Translations under genes and position numbers: made by a program
In this document: piece after piece, positions 10,718-23,708 of the stretch
How positions within the stretch are numbered: position 1 is the stretch's first letter
How the letters are laid out: every line of letters begins with the position of its first letter
Notes under the pieces: generated by a model
What the model saw: the letters and a program-made list of their open reading frames with translations, nothing else
What the model was told of the DNA's origin: nothing
The model's database searches: none
NCBI RefSeq assembly: GCF_000264905.1
Contig: NW_006763132.1
Coordinates: forward strand, 2,792,023 to 2,856,022
Reading direction: 5' to 3'
DNA: 64,000 bases
DNA from: Stereum hirsutum FP-91666 SS1
Taxonomy: Eukaryota; Basidiomycota; Agaricomycetes; Russulales; Stereaceae

Positions 10718-12695
10718 ATGGGTATCTTGCTTTCCTTACCCATTCTGGGCTCCTTAGGCGGAATCGCTACCTCTGCTTTGGCTGGGTTAGCCTTCTGCTT
10801 CACGTCGCATGCAGGTATGTTTACAGTTGTGTGATCCATAATATTGTCTCATGCTGACAACCTTTTAAAGCATCTATGTTCTGTAAATCATGCAATTGCA
10901 ACTCGTCTATTGCAACTCGTGTCGGATTTGCTGTACGTTTGGTTGGCCTTACGACCGTTGATATTGCTAACCCTATGTTCTGTGGCGACAGATGATATTT
11001 GCGTTGAACTCGATGCTTGCATGGCTTATGAAGACGCCGTTCATGGTAGACAACATCGCGAAATGGAGCTATGATTATATCAAGATGGACTGTGCAGATG
11101 ATAAGTGCTACGGTGTTTTAGCGGTGCGTATTCTCTTCTCTGGTGATTCTCGCGAAGTCTGAACATGTCGTAGGTCCATCGTATCTGTTTCGCATTGTCT
11201 CTACTGCATCTCATCCTCAGTCTCGCTTTGGTTGGAGTAAGAGACACTCGAGATAAACGGGCTGCTATCCAAAATGGGTACGTTTCCTCATAGCCTTATT
11301 CAACGTTGAACTAAAACTCATGTATCACACAGCTGGTGGGGTCCAAAGGTCCTTCTCTGGCTGGTACTAGTCGTGGTCTCATTCTTCATACCCAACGGCT
11401 TTTTCATCTTCTGGGGAAATTACATATCCCTCATCGGCGCCACAATATTCATACTCCTCGGTCTCGTCCTCCTCGTCGACTTCGCACACTCTTGGTCCGA
11501 AACGTGCCTGGAGAACTGGGAAGCCTCGAGCTCGTCAAATATGTGGCAGTGGATTCTCATCGGTTCCACCGCAGGAATGTACGCTGCCACGATCGCTTTG
11601 ACGGGTGTGATGTTCGCGTTTTTCGCCGGGTCGGGATGCACGTTGAATCGGTTCTTCATCTCGTTCAACCTCGCACTCTGCATCCTCATCACCATCATAT
11701 GTGTCAATCCTACCGTCCAAGAACATAATCCCCGCTCCGGCCTCGCTCAAAGCGCAATGGTGGCGGCATACTGCACCTACCTCATCATGTCCGCCATCGG
11801 CAACCACTCGCACGAGACCTGTAATCCTCTTCGGTCAGGTACGGCAAGTGGAACGAGAACGACTGCAGTCGTACTAGGAGCCGTGTTTACGTTCTTGGCC
11901 ATTGCGTATTCCACCTCGAGAGCGGCGACACAGAGTAGGGCGTTGGTGGGGAAGAGGAAGTATGGGGCTGTGGCGTTAGGTGGCGATGCGGATGAGGGGC
12001 ATGAGGTTAGTGTGGTGAGTACACAGCCAGGAAAGACTGAGACGCCGAGATATCAGGCGTTATTGGCCGCTGTTGAAGCTGGGTGCGTTTCTTTTCAAAC
12101 TTCAGTGTTGCGTCATCCGGGCTGAAAATTGTTGGATAGCGCTATCCCTGCGTCGGCGCTGAACGAGGAGGAGGATGAAGAGGACGACGAGGCTGTCGGT
12201 GAGATGCGAGATGATGAGCGTTCTGGGACACGATACAATGTACGTTGCATCTATTTTGTCCCGTATTTTTTTTTGATACTTACCGCCTTACACCATCCTT
12301 CACAGTACTCCTGGTTCCACATTATCTTCGCCATCGGCGCCATGTATGTTGCCATGCTACTCACCGACTGGTATGTCCCCTATTATTCTTTCATCCATCT
12401 CCATCTCCAACTTCAAGAAACTGACGAACGTGTGGCGACGTCAAATAGGAACGTGATGAAGACAGGCGGTACCACCTCCGAAGGCGAAGACGTCTACATC
12501 GGTCGCTCCGAGACCGCGATGTGGATGCGCATCGTCAGTTCGTGGGTCTGCATGCTATTGTACATCTGGAGCCTTATTGCACCAGTGTTGATGCCTGATC
12601 GGTGAGTTGGTCTCCCTCTTCCTGATCCTTCGTGTCTGCGCAATCTTATCGAAATATCTATATGTGGGCTATGTTGTAGGTTCTCTGATATCTGA
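10718..12695 (+). CDS. SERINC/TMS1 (TDE1) family multi-pass membrane protein, 492 aa
   Basis: Nine exons (10718-10814, 10871-10932, 10992-11123, 11174-11277, 11333-12082, 12140-12239, 12306-12370, 12449-12601, 12680-12695) give 492 aa. The protein is very hydrophobic, with about ten membrane segments, and shows the serine-incorporator pattern: an N-terminal helix followed by FCKSCNCNSSIATR, MKTPFMVDNIAKW, FFIPNGFF, a GCTLN motif, YCTYLIMSAIGNH, and the C-terminal block WFHIIFAIGAMYVAMLLTDW with a final IAPVLMPDR. The family includes yeast Tms1 and animal SERINCs; suggested roles are lipid scrambling and serine-lipid metabolism in Golgi/vacuole or plasma membranes. A cytosolic loop near residues 385-415 is strikingly acidic (NEEEDEEDDEAVGEMRDDE). 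Start: first ATG. Family call firm, function uncertain for the whole family. Confidence 0.95.
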
Positions 12696-14415
12696 GTGGA
12701 TGTCAAGTTTTAATTTGGATCTGAGAGGCTTTGATTTGTATTTCAGGATTGTTTGGTTTTGATCTGGACTATCGTATCGTCTTTCGCGGCTGTTCATTAT
12801 AATTGGTGGTGTATGAGTATTTTCCATGCCGCTGCTGCTAAGTTTCTTGGAACTTCTCACACAACTCGCCCGCAGTACCCAGCTGGAGCAGTCGGAACCT
12901 TAGGTTTTTACTCACATAGGGCAGACACGACAAGGGCCGCCTTCTCGATCGTAATGGGTCTCAGGAACTGCATATCACACTTTCTAGCAATGGTACACCA
13001 TCGCAGGTGCACTGGTATATTTTGGGCGCTTCAATCTAGGGCTCCTCTCGCTGGAGTCGACGAAAGGAATCCTTTACCCACACAAGCACAATGACCGGCG
13101 TCCCCCCTACTCAGGTGACCCATGCGATCACATTCTAGTGTGGAATTATTGCAGTGAGTACTTACCCTTCTTTGCTTCCCTCTGCCTTGTTCGCTCACGC
13201 ATCTATGTACACAATCCAAGAAAACACATGCAAGGAGACTTCTGTGACGTTCATGTGCGAGACGAATTTCCTCGGTGCGTCACCTATGTAGTCTTCTACT
13301 TGTTGCAATACTCAAAGAGTCGGTGTAGATTGGCGTCTACAAGTTACTAGCGCAAACGTCACAACATAAGTGTATATCTCCGCCTCCGGTTGCGTTGTTG
13401 GGTGCTCACCTGGCTGGTCCGTGTGAATGGCCTGTCCTGCCCTTATTGAGGCATCTTCGTTATTCTTCTCCTCCCTCGCTCTTTTTAGCTTGTGGGACGG
13501 ATGTGCTGGCAGTTCCAGGAGCCACGCTGTTCTTTCCTCGCGTTCTTATGACCATTGATCCGGTCATATATTATCGGGGTTTTTTCGAGAGTTGAGACGT
13601 CTCATCTTTCGTGTGGCGATCCTTGGATCATGTTACGAGAAGTCCTCATTAATCGATATCAACGCCCATTTCTCGTGTGTCTCCCTACACGGCCTATCTA
13701 GCTCCCGTTTTATCGCCTGTATACACTGGCCCTTTATACCTTTCCGCTTTAAATATCTAAGAAGCGTAGGGCTTTAAGTTCGACTTTGTGACTGATGTCA
13801 TTTACTTCTACTGCTGACTGGACCATTCGCCTCTATCGCAGTCACTGTCCTTGCGGTGTCTCTTCTCGGCCTCTTCTCTTCGACGTCTTCCAGCTCATTT
13901 GGCATGGGATTACTGCAGGTGAGAACGGCGATCATTTGCAGCTCCTTTGACACAGAGTTTATCCGTAATAGACGTTCTTCGTGACTTCCTCGTGCTACTC
14001 GTACCATATGCGTCATCTTTGGGGATTATCATCGTGAGTGCAAAGAACTGGGGAGGTGAGGGTCTCGTCTACATTTGCTCTGTTTGGGCTGGTCAGTGTT
14101 GGGTGGACGTATGCTTCCGTATCGGGACCTTAAGCTTGAAGCAAGCAGCAACAGATGACAAGCGATGGTATGCGTGTTCTTCCGCGCTGTTGTCAAGTGC
14201 TCATATCGCGACCCATTCGCATCTATACGCCGTTCGAAGCCAGACGAACACATTTAAGACTCGACCGTTCACGGTAGTGAACCGCGATCTGCCTCCGCAC
14301 ATTCACCCCCACCTCCTTGCTCTCTCTAGCTGTTCCTATAGGCCCTGGCACTACTCGTTCTTATTTCGTCGCGTTGGACGGCTGTCTGTTCTCTCTAACT
14401 CCCGATCTCAGAATC
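12696..14415. other. 1.7-kb unassigned stretch, possible small spliced gene
   Basis: No known family is recognised. One possible plus-strand start is the ATG at 13091, which with two introns (13115-13234, 13275-13328) reads as a 34-residue peptide before a stop. Further on, around 13824-13919, a reading frame with a strongly hydrophobic run (GPFASIAVTVLAVSLLGLF) ends at a good GTGAGA donor, and another hydrophobic frame follows near 13973-14033. These could be exons of one small membrane-protein gene, but I could not join them convincingly. The last few hundred bases should be the GH81 promoter. Confidence 0.3.
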
Positions 14416-17400
14416 ATGCCGTTCTTCCGCACTTTATCGCTTTTCTCTATGATCTCCCAAACCATCGTTAATGTTCCTGCTCAATCCATAGGACCTATAG
14501 CGACGGACAAACCTGCTCCTGCTGGTGGCGACGTAGCAACGGATTCTCCTCTAACCTCTTTCTTCGCGGATCTGTCATCACCGTATCCTACGAACAGTTG
14601 GTGGGCGGGTTATGCTGCTTCTCCTGGGAATGCGTACGTCGTTCTATTCTTTTCCTTCTTTTCTTCTCCTTTCCGATGGAAATTCGAACACCGAAGATGC
14701 GCATTGACGTATACTGACACTTTCGATGCGTGTCACCCCACAGTGTCTGTGCGGGACCGTTCCCTTATGAGACGAGTTTGACTTCGAGTGCAATTCAGTT
14801 CGGAGTATCGACCAGTCGTGATTTTGATGGGACGTCTATCCATCAACCCACCCAGACGGATTGGTTGGCCGGCTTTGTTGAGCATTCTGGAGCAGCGAGT
14901 GATCATAAAGCGACAGGTTGGGTCAGTATGCCTACATTAATCGACTCCTCGCCTTTTTGTTGATGATTCCCACTATACCTATCCTCTGTACAATGGGGTG
15001 GCTACTGATGCGACGCACAGGACACACAATCGGTCACGGTGCAATATTTCACAGGCTCAAGCACAATGACGAGCTACCTCGTACCTGGATCTCCATATCT
15101 AACGTTCGAATATTCCAGCGCCACACCGTTGTTCACGAGTGGTCAAGAGTCCATCACCTCGTTCAACAACGAGACTCTAGCGACCGGAGCTTCGTGTACG
15201 TGCCATCGTTTGAAACACTTCCCTTCCAACTAATATTTTAATCATCTCCACTAGCTACCCAAACCGCTTCTAAGTTCAGTGTCACAAACAGCATCGGCAC
15301 CTACCTGATATACTCTTTATCCGGTGATCTGACGCTCACCGCTGCATCCAATACCACATCCGGGACTGTCACCGCCTCGGCACCTTTCACTGGTATCCTT
15401 CGCTTGGTAAAACTCAACGACTCCTCTCACGAAGCATTGTTGGACCAGTATTACGAGAACTACCCTGTTGGCGTGGACACAGACTATACTTTCGATACCG
15501 ATGCAAACACGGCCGTGTTGAGCTTTACATGGAATGTGACGGGAGACGAGGATAGTTTGTTGATGCTGACGTGGCCTCACCATAGGTGTGTATTTGTTGT
15601 GATTAGTGAGATGTTTTCCTAGTTAGAGCCCCTGTTACTGATCAAAGGTCTTTCATGGAGTAATCAGGATGAAGATGGTGTCACCAAACTTTCCCGCGAC
15701 AACAGCGCTCAACTACCTGACCACCAAAGGCTACATGTATCCTGCCATCGGTTCGTCCCCATATCTTCTGCTGCATTCCATCTTCGTTTGTCGTTTCCGC
15801 CATGCCCATCTTCCATGACTGTATCACAGGAAATGTCTGGAACATGCAATACGATCTACCCACAATCGATTGGAATGCCCCTCGCGCACCCGATAGTTCC
15901 TGCTCGTCCACTATTATCCAAGGCCTCGAATACGAGATCGGGCAGTTGAATGCTTCAGAGCCAAGCGTCCCGGGCGACTTCTATTATTGGGGCGGGAGTA
16001 TGGCTGCGCAGTCCAGATTAGCGTGAGCTTCAACTTCGTGATACGCGCTCGTATAGTCTTCCTCAATGATCACGGCTTTGCCTGTTGAAGGTTGATCGCC
16101 GATGCAATGGGAAGAAGCGACCTCATCCCACAGGTTATCGATTACATGGAGGCTAGCTTTGCCTATTGGGTGATTTTCGACCTGATATGTACTACGAGCG
16201 AAAAGGGGCACTTAAAGGCTGATACACTATCGTTTCAACCAGTTCGACTCAAGCTCAACCATCCTTCCGGCTTACGAGACGAACTGGGGAGGGATCGTGA
16301 ACAACGAGGGAGCAACTGATGTAAACGTAGATTTTGGAAATGGGTAAGTTGTGGAATGTTGCGTCGACTCCATATGTGGGGCGAGAGGATTAACGTTCCT
16401 TCAGGTACTACAATGACCACCATTTCCACTACGGCTATTTCCTTGCATCTGCTGCCGTTGTTGCAAAGTAAGTGGTTATACTCCGTATTATGCGCTAAGT
16501 ACTGTATTCTGAGATAGTATTCCACTCTTCAGGTACGATAGCGCTTGGCTGAGTGCACACGAGACTGAAATTAACTGGTTCCTTCGTGATATTGTATATG
16601 AGTTCATGGTCTTGACTTGCTCGAAGTTCGAACTGATCTCTGATTAGGCCAACCCTTCGACGGCGGATCCATACTTCCCCATCGCTCGCTGCCGCGACTT
16701 TTTTGCTGGCCATTCCTGGGGTCAGTCTTTCATCCAATTTCTCGATCAACTTGGGAGTCTCCTTCCATTCACTCATACCTTTCATTATGAAGCTTCCGGA
16801 ATCGCCAATGGCGCGGGCTCCCGCGATCAAGAATCCACCGGAGAAGCCATCAATGGCTACTACGGAGCCATGCTCTGGGCTGAAGTCACTGGAAATACAG
16901 ACATGAAGAACTATGCCGCTCTCTTACTTGCGACCGAGCAGCATGCGGCGCAGACGTACTGGCATATGTACCCGCAGACGAGTGGTACCGACAGGGATCA
17001 GCCATACCCAGAGGATGCGATCAGGGATCTGGTTACCATAGGTGCGTTCAATATCGCCGGGTCGTAACATGTCAGGTGAAGCTGATGTGCCGATGGGCAG
17101 GCAACGTTGAAGACTGGCAGTCCGGTGCTTGGCTGTAAGCTTTATTTATGCACTCTTTGATGCGTAAAAAGCTCAGTTGACATCTATACACTCGTAGGTT
17201 CTGGGGAGACCAGAAGGTCGAGATCGCTGCTATCCAGATACTTCCCGTTACGGTAAGCATCTACTCGTTTGAAGTGACCGCCGCCGTCCTTTTCGCTGAT
17301 CTGGTACAAGTAGCCTGTGAACGAGTATCTGTACGACACGCAGTGGGTACAGAACATTTGGTCATATGCTTCAGACGAGATCAACAATGCAACCTTCGCT

Positions 17401-18163
17401 GATGAATGGAAGTGAGTGCCAACATGCGACGCTCCCTGACGGAATTGGTGGAATTCTCATCTTCGCATTTATAGATGCGTGATATACTGTGCATACAGCA
17501 ACTTCGATCCAGTAAGCTTTTATGCCTATGAGCTTTTCACATATACTTGCTCATCTACCCTCACAGGTCACCGCTATGTCCATGTCAACCGAGTTAACTG
17601 ACTGGGGTACTGGAAATACGTTCACTAACCAGGTGATAGCCATCGATCTTGCTCTGCACCTTCTGCGATACTGACCGGCCACATTCACGGATCCTCTTCA
17701 GGTCTATTTCATTGCCACCCGTCCAAACACGTCTGGTCAGGCTCTCTGTACCGATGGCTCTGCAAACCCCCTCGGAAATTTCACGATCCAGTCAGCCGAC
17801 ACCAACAATTACGTCGGCGCCTCCGCCGCCAACACCAATCTCGTCGCCAACTCCTCGTCTTCATCGGATGCTGCCGTCTTCAACTTTGCATTCACCCCTA
17901 ACGCTGGTACTATCCAGCTCGAGTCAACTTCTCAATACGTGACGGCAGATTCTTCAGGAAACTTTACACTCGCAGCTATCAGGGCCACTGCCTCGACCTG
18001 GGAGACGTTCCTCATTCGCCAGAAGACGGGAGCTGCGACTGGGGTTTATACGATCAAGGCGACGTCGAATGGCCTATGGATTACGTTGGGTAGTGATGGA
18101 AGTTTGATCAACAACGGGGAGACAGAAAGTGCGGGTTCTGGGTTTTTGTTCAACGCTACCTGA
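14416..18163 (+). CDS. GH81 endo-1,3-beta-glucanase with extra C-terminal domain, 851 aa
   Basis: Eighteen exons join in frame to 851 aa (first 14416-14633, last 17702-18163). GH81 enzymes cut beta-1,3-glucan, as in fungal cell walls or plant callose. Evidence in order: a short hydrophobic N-terminus (probable secretion signal), SSPYPTNSWWAGYA, AVCAGPFPYET, FYYWGGSMAAQSRLALIAD, the family core FGNGYYNDHHFHYGYFLASA with its catalytic-site Asp/His, RDFFAGHSWASGIANG, and DQESTGEAINGYYGAMLWAE, whose glutamates lie at the GH81 active site. After the catalytic domain about 140 residues rich in Thr, Ser, Asn and Gly (from the GNFTIQSADTNNYVGA string) look like a beta-trefoil/fascin-like module, possibly sugar-binding. 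Start: ATG 14416; an upstream exon cannot be excluded because the signal peptide is only fair. Convergent with Vps39. Confidence 0.93.
17702..18163 (+). other. C-terminal beta-rich (fascin/ricin-B-like) module of the GH81 protein
   Basis: The last exon carries repeated beta-strand-like units of about 40 residues, with the pattern 'hydrophobic-T-I-x-S/T ... Y/W-V/I-x-x-x-x-S-G' (NYVGASAANTN, QYVTADSSGNF, LWITLGSDGS). That three-fold look is typical of beta-trefoil folds of the fascin or ricin-B type. It lies outside the GH81 catalytic region. Assignment to a named carbohydrate-binding family is not possible by eye. Confidence 0.55.
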
Positions 18164-18547
18164 TAGACAGCATATTTTTACTCCTACCCTTTCTTTTGTA
18201 ACTTACCACCCGGCTCCTTGTAATTTAACGATGTGATGTCTCCAATCAATATATATGCAGGGAAAAGGATCTAAAGACTGCTTAGTGGGCGATACGTTTT
18301 GGCTGGAATGCGCCAGTCTCTCGTCTTGCATTCTGTCTGATCTACGCGGTGTGTCGTCGTCACGGACAGCTGGCTTTCCGGGATCTCGAACATCACAGAT
18401 GTCTTCACCTTTCCATCTCTGTATTGGGTACTGAGGGGTATACATCATGGGAAAACAGACACGACTAAGGAAGACAACAGTCCATGCGAAAGCCAGAGAG
18501 ATAGAGACTGAGTAAACTGTCCTGTACGGTGGATAAAACGGGGACCA
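18164..18547. other. Convergent 3' region, GH81 / Vps39
   Basis: About 380 bases between two stop codons facing each other. T-rich sequence follows the GH81 stop. No gene is seen. Confidence 0.55.
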
Positions 18548-21500
18548 CTACGTGTGCCTCATCTCCTTCAGTTTGTGGGAGAATGCCTCCCGACAATGAT
18601 AATGTGTTACCTCGCCGCTATGAACAAAACCCAATAGGATTAGTTATCTAGATCGGGAGGGACGGAGGCGATACGGTGCTTACCCAGGCGTATGAACAGC
18701 GATAGAACTATGTCCGATTCTCTTGTGACACTGCGGGCATCTATGTGTTCAACAGCAAATCAGTTTCTCAACCTTCACAGCAGAAGGATCTTTGATCCCA
18801 CAAAGAAGAAAATAACGCACATTCGACTATCAGTAACCTTAACCCTATTACTCTGCAACCACATCAACCTCCTCGCCACCTGTTCGCTCCGAGCCTTACT
18901 GATATCCCTCACCACCATTGTATCGAACACCGGCTCTCTCAGTGCTTCGATCAAGAATGCTCGTAGATCGTGAGCAGATACAAGAGGAGGAAGGAGTTGA
19001 AGTGCTTCTTCGGCATCGATGCGACGACTGTGGCGAGATATGAGATCCAGTGCGGGACGTAGGAGGGTGTTGTCTTTGTCTTGGGATGTGTGGGAAGGTT
19101 GATAGGGTTGATAGGACGGTGAGGGGCGGAGGTAAATCCGGAGGAGAGTCAGGAAGATGGAGGAGGTGGCGGAGGTGGGAACGTAGACTCGTTTGCAGTA
19201 CCTAGAGAAGAGTATCAAATGAGTGTTATGTGCAGTATTCGCCGCAAAAATAAAGCGTGATGAAGACACGCTTACTCTTCTGCCTTGACGTAGTCGTGCA
19301 GCCGGTATACATAGATCTCGAGAGCACTGTCATGTCTGCTCAACCTCCCCAGAAGGATAGCCTTTGCTTCGAAGAAATCTATGAACAGTAGAATCAGATG
19401 GGCTCCTTGGCAATTCACAATGCTAGTGAGGGTAGTGAAGCAAACCTTCGGCCGGTAGATGTCCGAACAATCTGTCGACTTGGTAATGTTGCGACTTGTC
19501 GATAAATTCCAAGAATTTGTCGTACACTTGCTTCCTGGTCTCTATAATACGTGGGCGACACCCCGTCAGCCAAAAACAGACTTCGACCTCGATGGCGAAA
19601 GGACCCGAGACGGGCAAAGCGACACGACGCACCTTCGTCCCGCTTCCTCTTCGCATCCTTCGTCATCTTCAGGTATAGCTCCGCAAGCCTGTCGCCATTA
19701 TGCGTCGACTCCTCCTTCCTCTCCTGCATCAAATACTCCAAATATCGCGCACCGAGTCTCGAGTCGATCCCTTCGAGGTAAGCAATAACTGGATCTCGAG
19801 GGAGCTCAACTTCTTCAGATGTGAATATCTGTCCACCGGTGGCATACAATAAGCCAATGTTGTGGGAGAGATGTTATGAGATAATAAGAGGGCGAACCTC
19901 GAAAGCCATATCAGCGTCCTGGTCGAACAGCCATCGCGACGACTTGAAGATCTGATCGAGGTGTTCAGGTCCTAGTCGCTGGAGGTATATGATCGAAGGC
20001 TCCAATTTATCCCGCATGTCCGTCTCCTTCTCGCTCAACCTGTTGCAGGCAGCATCACAAAGTCAGAGTTTGATGGAAATGAAAAGTAGGGGAGGACGGA
20101 ACGTACGTATGCAAGAGATCTAAAGCTTTCGAATGCATCTTCTTTCCGTTATACAGCGCAATAAGCTCTGTATATTTCTACATAAAGTATGATGCATCAT
20201 CACATTCGTTCTCGTCAGTACCAGAAGTAGCTGCACCGTAAAGCAGAAAACTGCGCATCCGAAAATATTGAAGCCACTCACCTCCTTCGACATCAGAATC
20301 TCTTCCACCTCTTCCACCTCACACCAATTGGGCTGCCTACAAAGACTCCCAATCAACCCAGGCCTAATGACCATGTACGCCTTGAACAGGGCCGTATCCA
20401 CCACCTGTGCACATTGCACCAATTGCTGCGGTGTAAGGTTCGAGAGTGGTGCATAGGAAGGAATGGTGAAGAGTTCGACAAGCGGAGTGGAGGAGAGGAG
20501 GGTCTTGTGTTCGTGAGCTTGGAGGGAGGTGATGTGGAAGGCTTCAAGAGAGGTTGCGAGTTTGATGCGGCGGTCGGGGAGGTAACGAAGGAGGGACTCG
20601 ACGGAGCGGGTGAATGTGTCTAGTCCGTCATGAATTGATAGTTAGCAAGGAATTAGGGCCTCGAATGTGAGAGCAAAGAGTGGTACCATTAGGCCTTCTC
20701 TGCTTCACGCTACTAATCGACGCCGTCTCGGAATCTCTTCCACCGCCGGGCCTGAACACATCCAAAGCCGGCTTCCATCTACTTCTACTCGCCGGTGCGG
20801 TCCCCCCTGGTGGCGGTGACCGTCCTCTTGACGGCCCACTCTCTTCCGTCGAAGCCCCATCCTCATCTTCCTGTCCCTGCCCCTCTTCAAATATCGAAGA
20901 CCTCTTCGCCTCATCAGTCTGATGGTCAGAAGACGCCGACACCGATAATGATCCTGATTTACGTTTAGGTTTAGACTTTGGGCCGCCAAAAAGCGGGATC
21001 CATTCTTGCTGAGGAACGGACAGGCGTCCAGAGACGGAAGAAGGATAGAGCGCAATGACCTTTGCTGGGTTGATATTTAGAGTGACGAACGTGTCTAGTG
21101 CTTCGTCAAAGTGGGCGGACGAGAACTGGGAGACTGCGTGGAGGGCTTGACAGAGACTCTTTCGACGATCCTGGTGCCGGATTAACGCAAACGCCACATT
21201 AGTGCCACATCGCAACATATTAGAAACAAGACATTTTCGCAGCGGGAATATGACTGACCTTATCGGGTAAAACCGCCTCGTCGATCGTATCCAGCAGCTT
21301 TATGGCTTCATCGTACGACCCGTCAGCAACCAACTCATCCACCTGTTCTCCCCAACCCTTCATCTTAAACTTCCACATCGAGCTGCCCTCACTTGCCGCC
21401 ATAGCCCTGTCCACCGGTGTACTAATCACAAACAACGGCGACTTGGCGTTTGGGGAAGGAGTAAGCAGTCGCAAGGTGTGTGTGGTGGCAGAAGGTGTGG

Positions 21501-22936
21501 TGGCCTCGGAAGAAGAAGACGTCGAAGGATCGAAAGGGAATGAAAGCGTCTGCGAGGGTTGGAGGGAAATTGAGGAGCGGATTTGAAGAACAGGGGATGG
21601 AGAGAAGGGAATTGTGGAGGCGGAGGATATGGAGTTAGTGATAGAGGCGGTGGGGACCGTGCCGGCGGGTAATAATGTGAAAATATATGGCTTGACGAAA
21701 GCTAGTTCATAGCGAGTTAGATGTCGCTCACTGGTCATGGGCGCATTGAACTCACCTAGGTCCTCTGGAGTTGCGGGCCACTCGACCTGTGGAGTACGCG
21801 ATTGTTTACCGTCCGGACCGATGAACACTCCAAAGTCTACACCCAACGTCGTGTCAGCATTGTAAGCTGAATCTGAGGCTACGAGAGCAGTCACCCACTT
21901 TCTTTCGCTATAAGCGCTTCCGAGTCACCAACATTCACTGCACACGGCTTTGCCTTTGCTCCCAAACCAAGAGTCATATACCCTCCCAACCCAGATAGAG
22001 CGCCCTTCCCCATGCTGCTGATGCCTTGGGCAGACAGTGTGGGTGGGACCGGAGTCGTGACTTCAGTGATTGAATGTGTTCGTAGTGAGAAAAGGACGAA
22101 TTCGGGCTGGTACGCCAGACATACGATGTCGTTGTTCAAAAACGCCATAGTCCGTGGCGAATGGGGAAGAACAGCTTCCTACTCACACCATACATTAGCA
22201 CTTTTTGCCCTTCACAACGGTTCAAACACAGGATGGGCGGAAGCACATTACTCACTTTGACATCCTGCGCCTCACCATCCTTCCACGAATAAATCACTAA
22301 TTTCCTCTGACATCCCACCAACAAATAAGTAATAACAGTCGGAACAGCCGTCGTCTTGTCAAACCCAACCGATGAAGTCTGGACGGGCTGTCCGTCAGGA
22401 AGAAGATGTTGTACGGAGGTATGGACTGCGAAGGAGAACGCGGCTTTGGCTTTAGAGAGGACGGTGGGTGGCGAGAGGTCAGGGAGTGGGTAGAGTGTGA
22501 CCTGCTTCTCTTCGTCGGTATGTCAGAACGGATGTTCATCACGATTAGAGGAATAAACTAAGCGTGGCGCACCGGCAAGGACGACTAGAGAGTTGATGTC
22601 CTTCACGTAGCCTAGTTGTTCGATGGACCTTCTTGCAAGGCCCTTCTTGACTACGACCTCTTCTGCGGGACCTGCATAAAGCCACACTTAGCGATCAGAT
22701 ATCCGAATTCAATGTAACTGGTATAAGATACCTGCATCGTCCTTGAACGAATAAACATGCAGGTTCCCTATTGACGTTCCGAGGTACAGTCTGTCCCCTA
22801 AGTATTCAGCAGTAACGCGTCAATACACATCGATTCCAGGTAGTATTTGTGTTATAAGCGCACCTTGAACGGCAACAGAGTCTACCCTGTCTTTGAATCC
22901 GCTGAGCACGCTCTCTGCTCTTTCGAACGGGGCCAT
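18548..22936 (-). CDS. VPS39: Vps39/Vam6, HOPS-complex tethering subunit, 1077 aa
   Basis: Seventeen exons (first 22936-22864, last 18617-18548) give 1077 aa. Vps39 is a subunit of the HOPS tether, which acts in membrane fusion at the vacuole/lysosome and in vacuole-mitochondria contacts. The N-terminal half is a CNH-like beta-propeller (DRLYLGTSIGNLHVYSF, ENFGVFIGPDGK). The middle has clathrin-heavy-chain-like helical repeats (YDEAIKLLDTIDEAVLPDKDRR, then HFDEALDTFVTLNINPAKVIALYP). Next come AFEIFTSEEVELPRD, LEGIDSRLGARYLEYLM and the EAKAILLGRLSRHDSALEIYVYRL repeat. It ends with a Cys/His zinc-binding tail (CPQCHKRIG ... HYHC). A long Ser/Arg/Lys-rich insert (about residues 475-570) is low-complexity. 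The start is the ATG of MAPFERAESVL; the fungal family N-terminus begins alike. Call firm. Confidence 0.94.
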
Positions 22937-23708
22937 GAGGGTGTAGCACGTCAAGTTCTAATGCACGACTTGGGCCACCACGTTCCGAGAGCCAGGGGTT
23001 TCTGTGACGTAAGTCGGGTGCCACTCTCGTTGAGTTGTGGCCCATCCCCCTTCACGACATTCGCATCCCACACGAGCCTTACACATCGGCGAAAAGGAAT
23101 TAAAACATGGTGGTCAGCTCTTTATATTTAAGATGTCTAGGAGACAAAGCTATTGTAGCTGGGGTATAGATACAAGTATAATCTACAGCGAGCAACTGCT
23201 TGGAGCACACCCTGCCAGTGTACATGGCAATGCGAGTCCGGATTAACTAGGGCGAATATGAACGTATGTATGTACGAGGAGAAATTGGGCAAGATGAAAA
23301 TGTTGTGTCTGTGTATGTGCAAGAATTGGAAGATGTGTGAGGTGACGGATGGAGGAAGGAAATTGAAGTTCTATGAAGGAGGGTCCGAGCCGTATGATGT
23401 GTATCAAGAAATGCATGCTATGGATGGATGAGTGGATGGAATGTGCCAAGAAGGTTCGTGCGTGAGTGGGTAAAGGATTAGGGGGACATTAACACAACAG
23501 GTGAGCAAGAAACAGAGCAGAACAGGAAAGGGGCATTATGTACAGAATACAGCAACAACAGTTTTCAACGATATCAAGAGCAAGTTTGTACAATGAAAAC
23601 AGAACAGACGAGACGAACAGAGCACTTACAAGAAAAGACCAACCATGGCAAGTCCCAAGAAAGAGTCCAAGAGGAAGCTTCCCCCAATGAGGGTTCTTTT
23701 TTTACACC
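22937..23708. other. Vps39 promoter side and ankyrin-gene 3' region
   Basis: About 770 bases. The part next to 22936 is the presumed Vps39 promoter. The part next to 23709 is the 3' flank of the ankyrin gene. It holds a short imperfect GGAT/GATG repeat (about 23418-23441). No gene is supported. Confidence 0.5.

Noticed and set aside
23418..23441. GGATGGATG-type microsatellite
   Set aside because: Only a few imperfect units; not distinct enough to report as a repeat.
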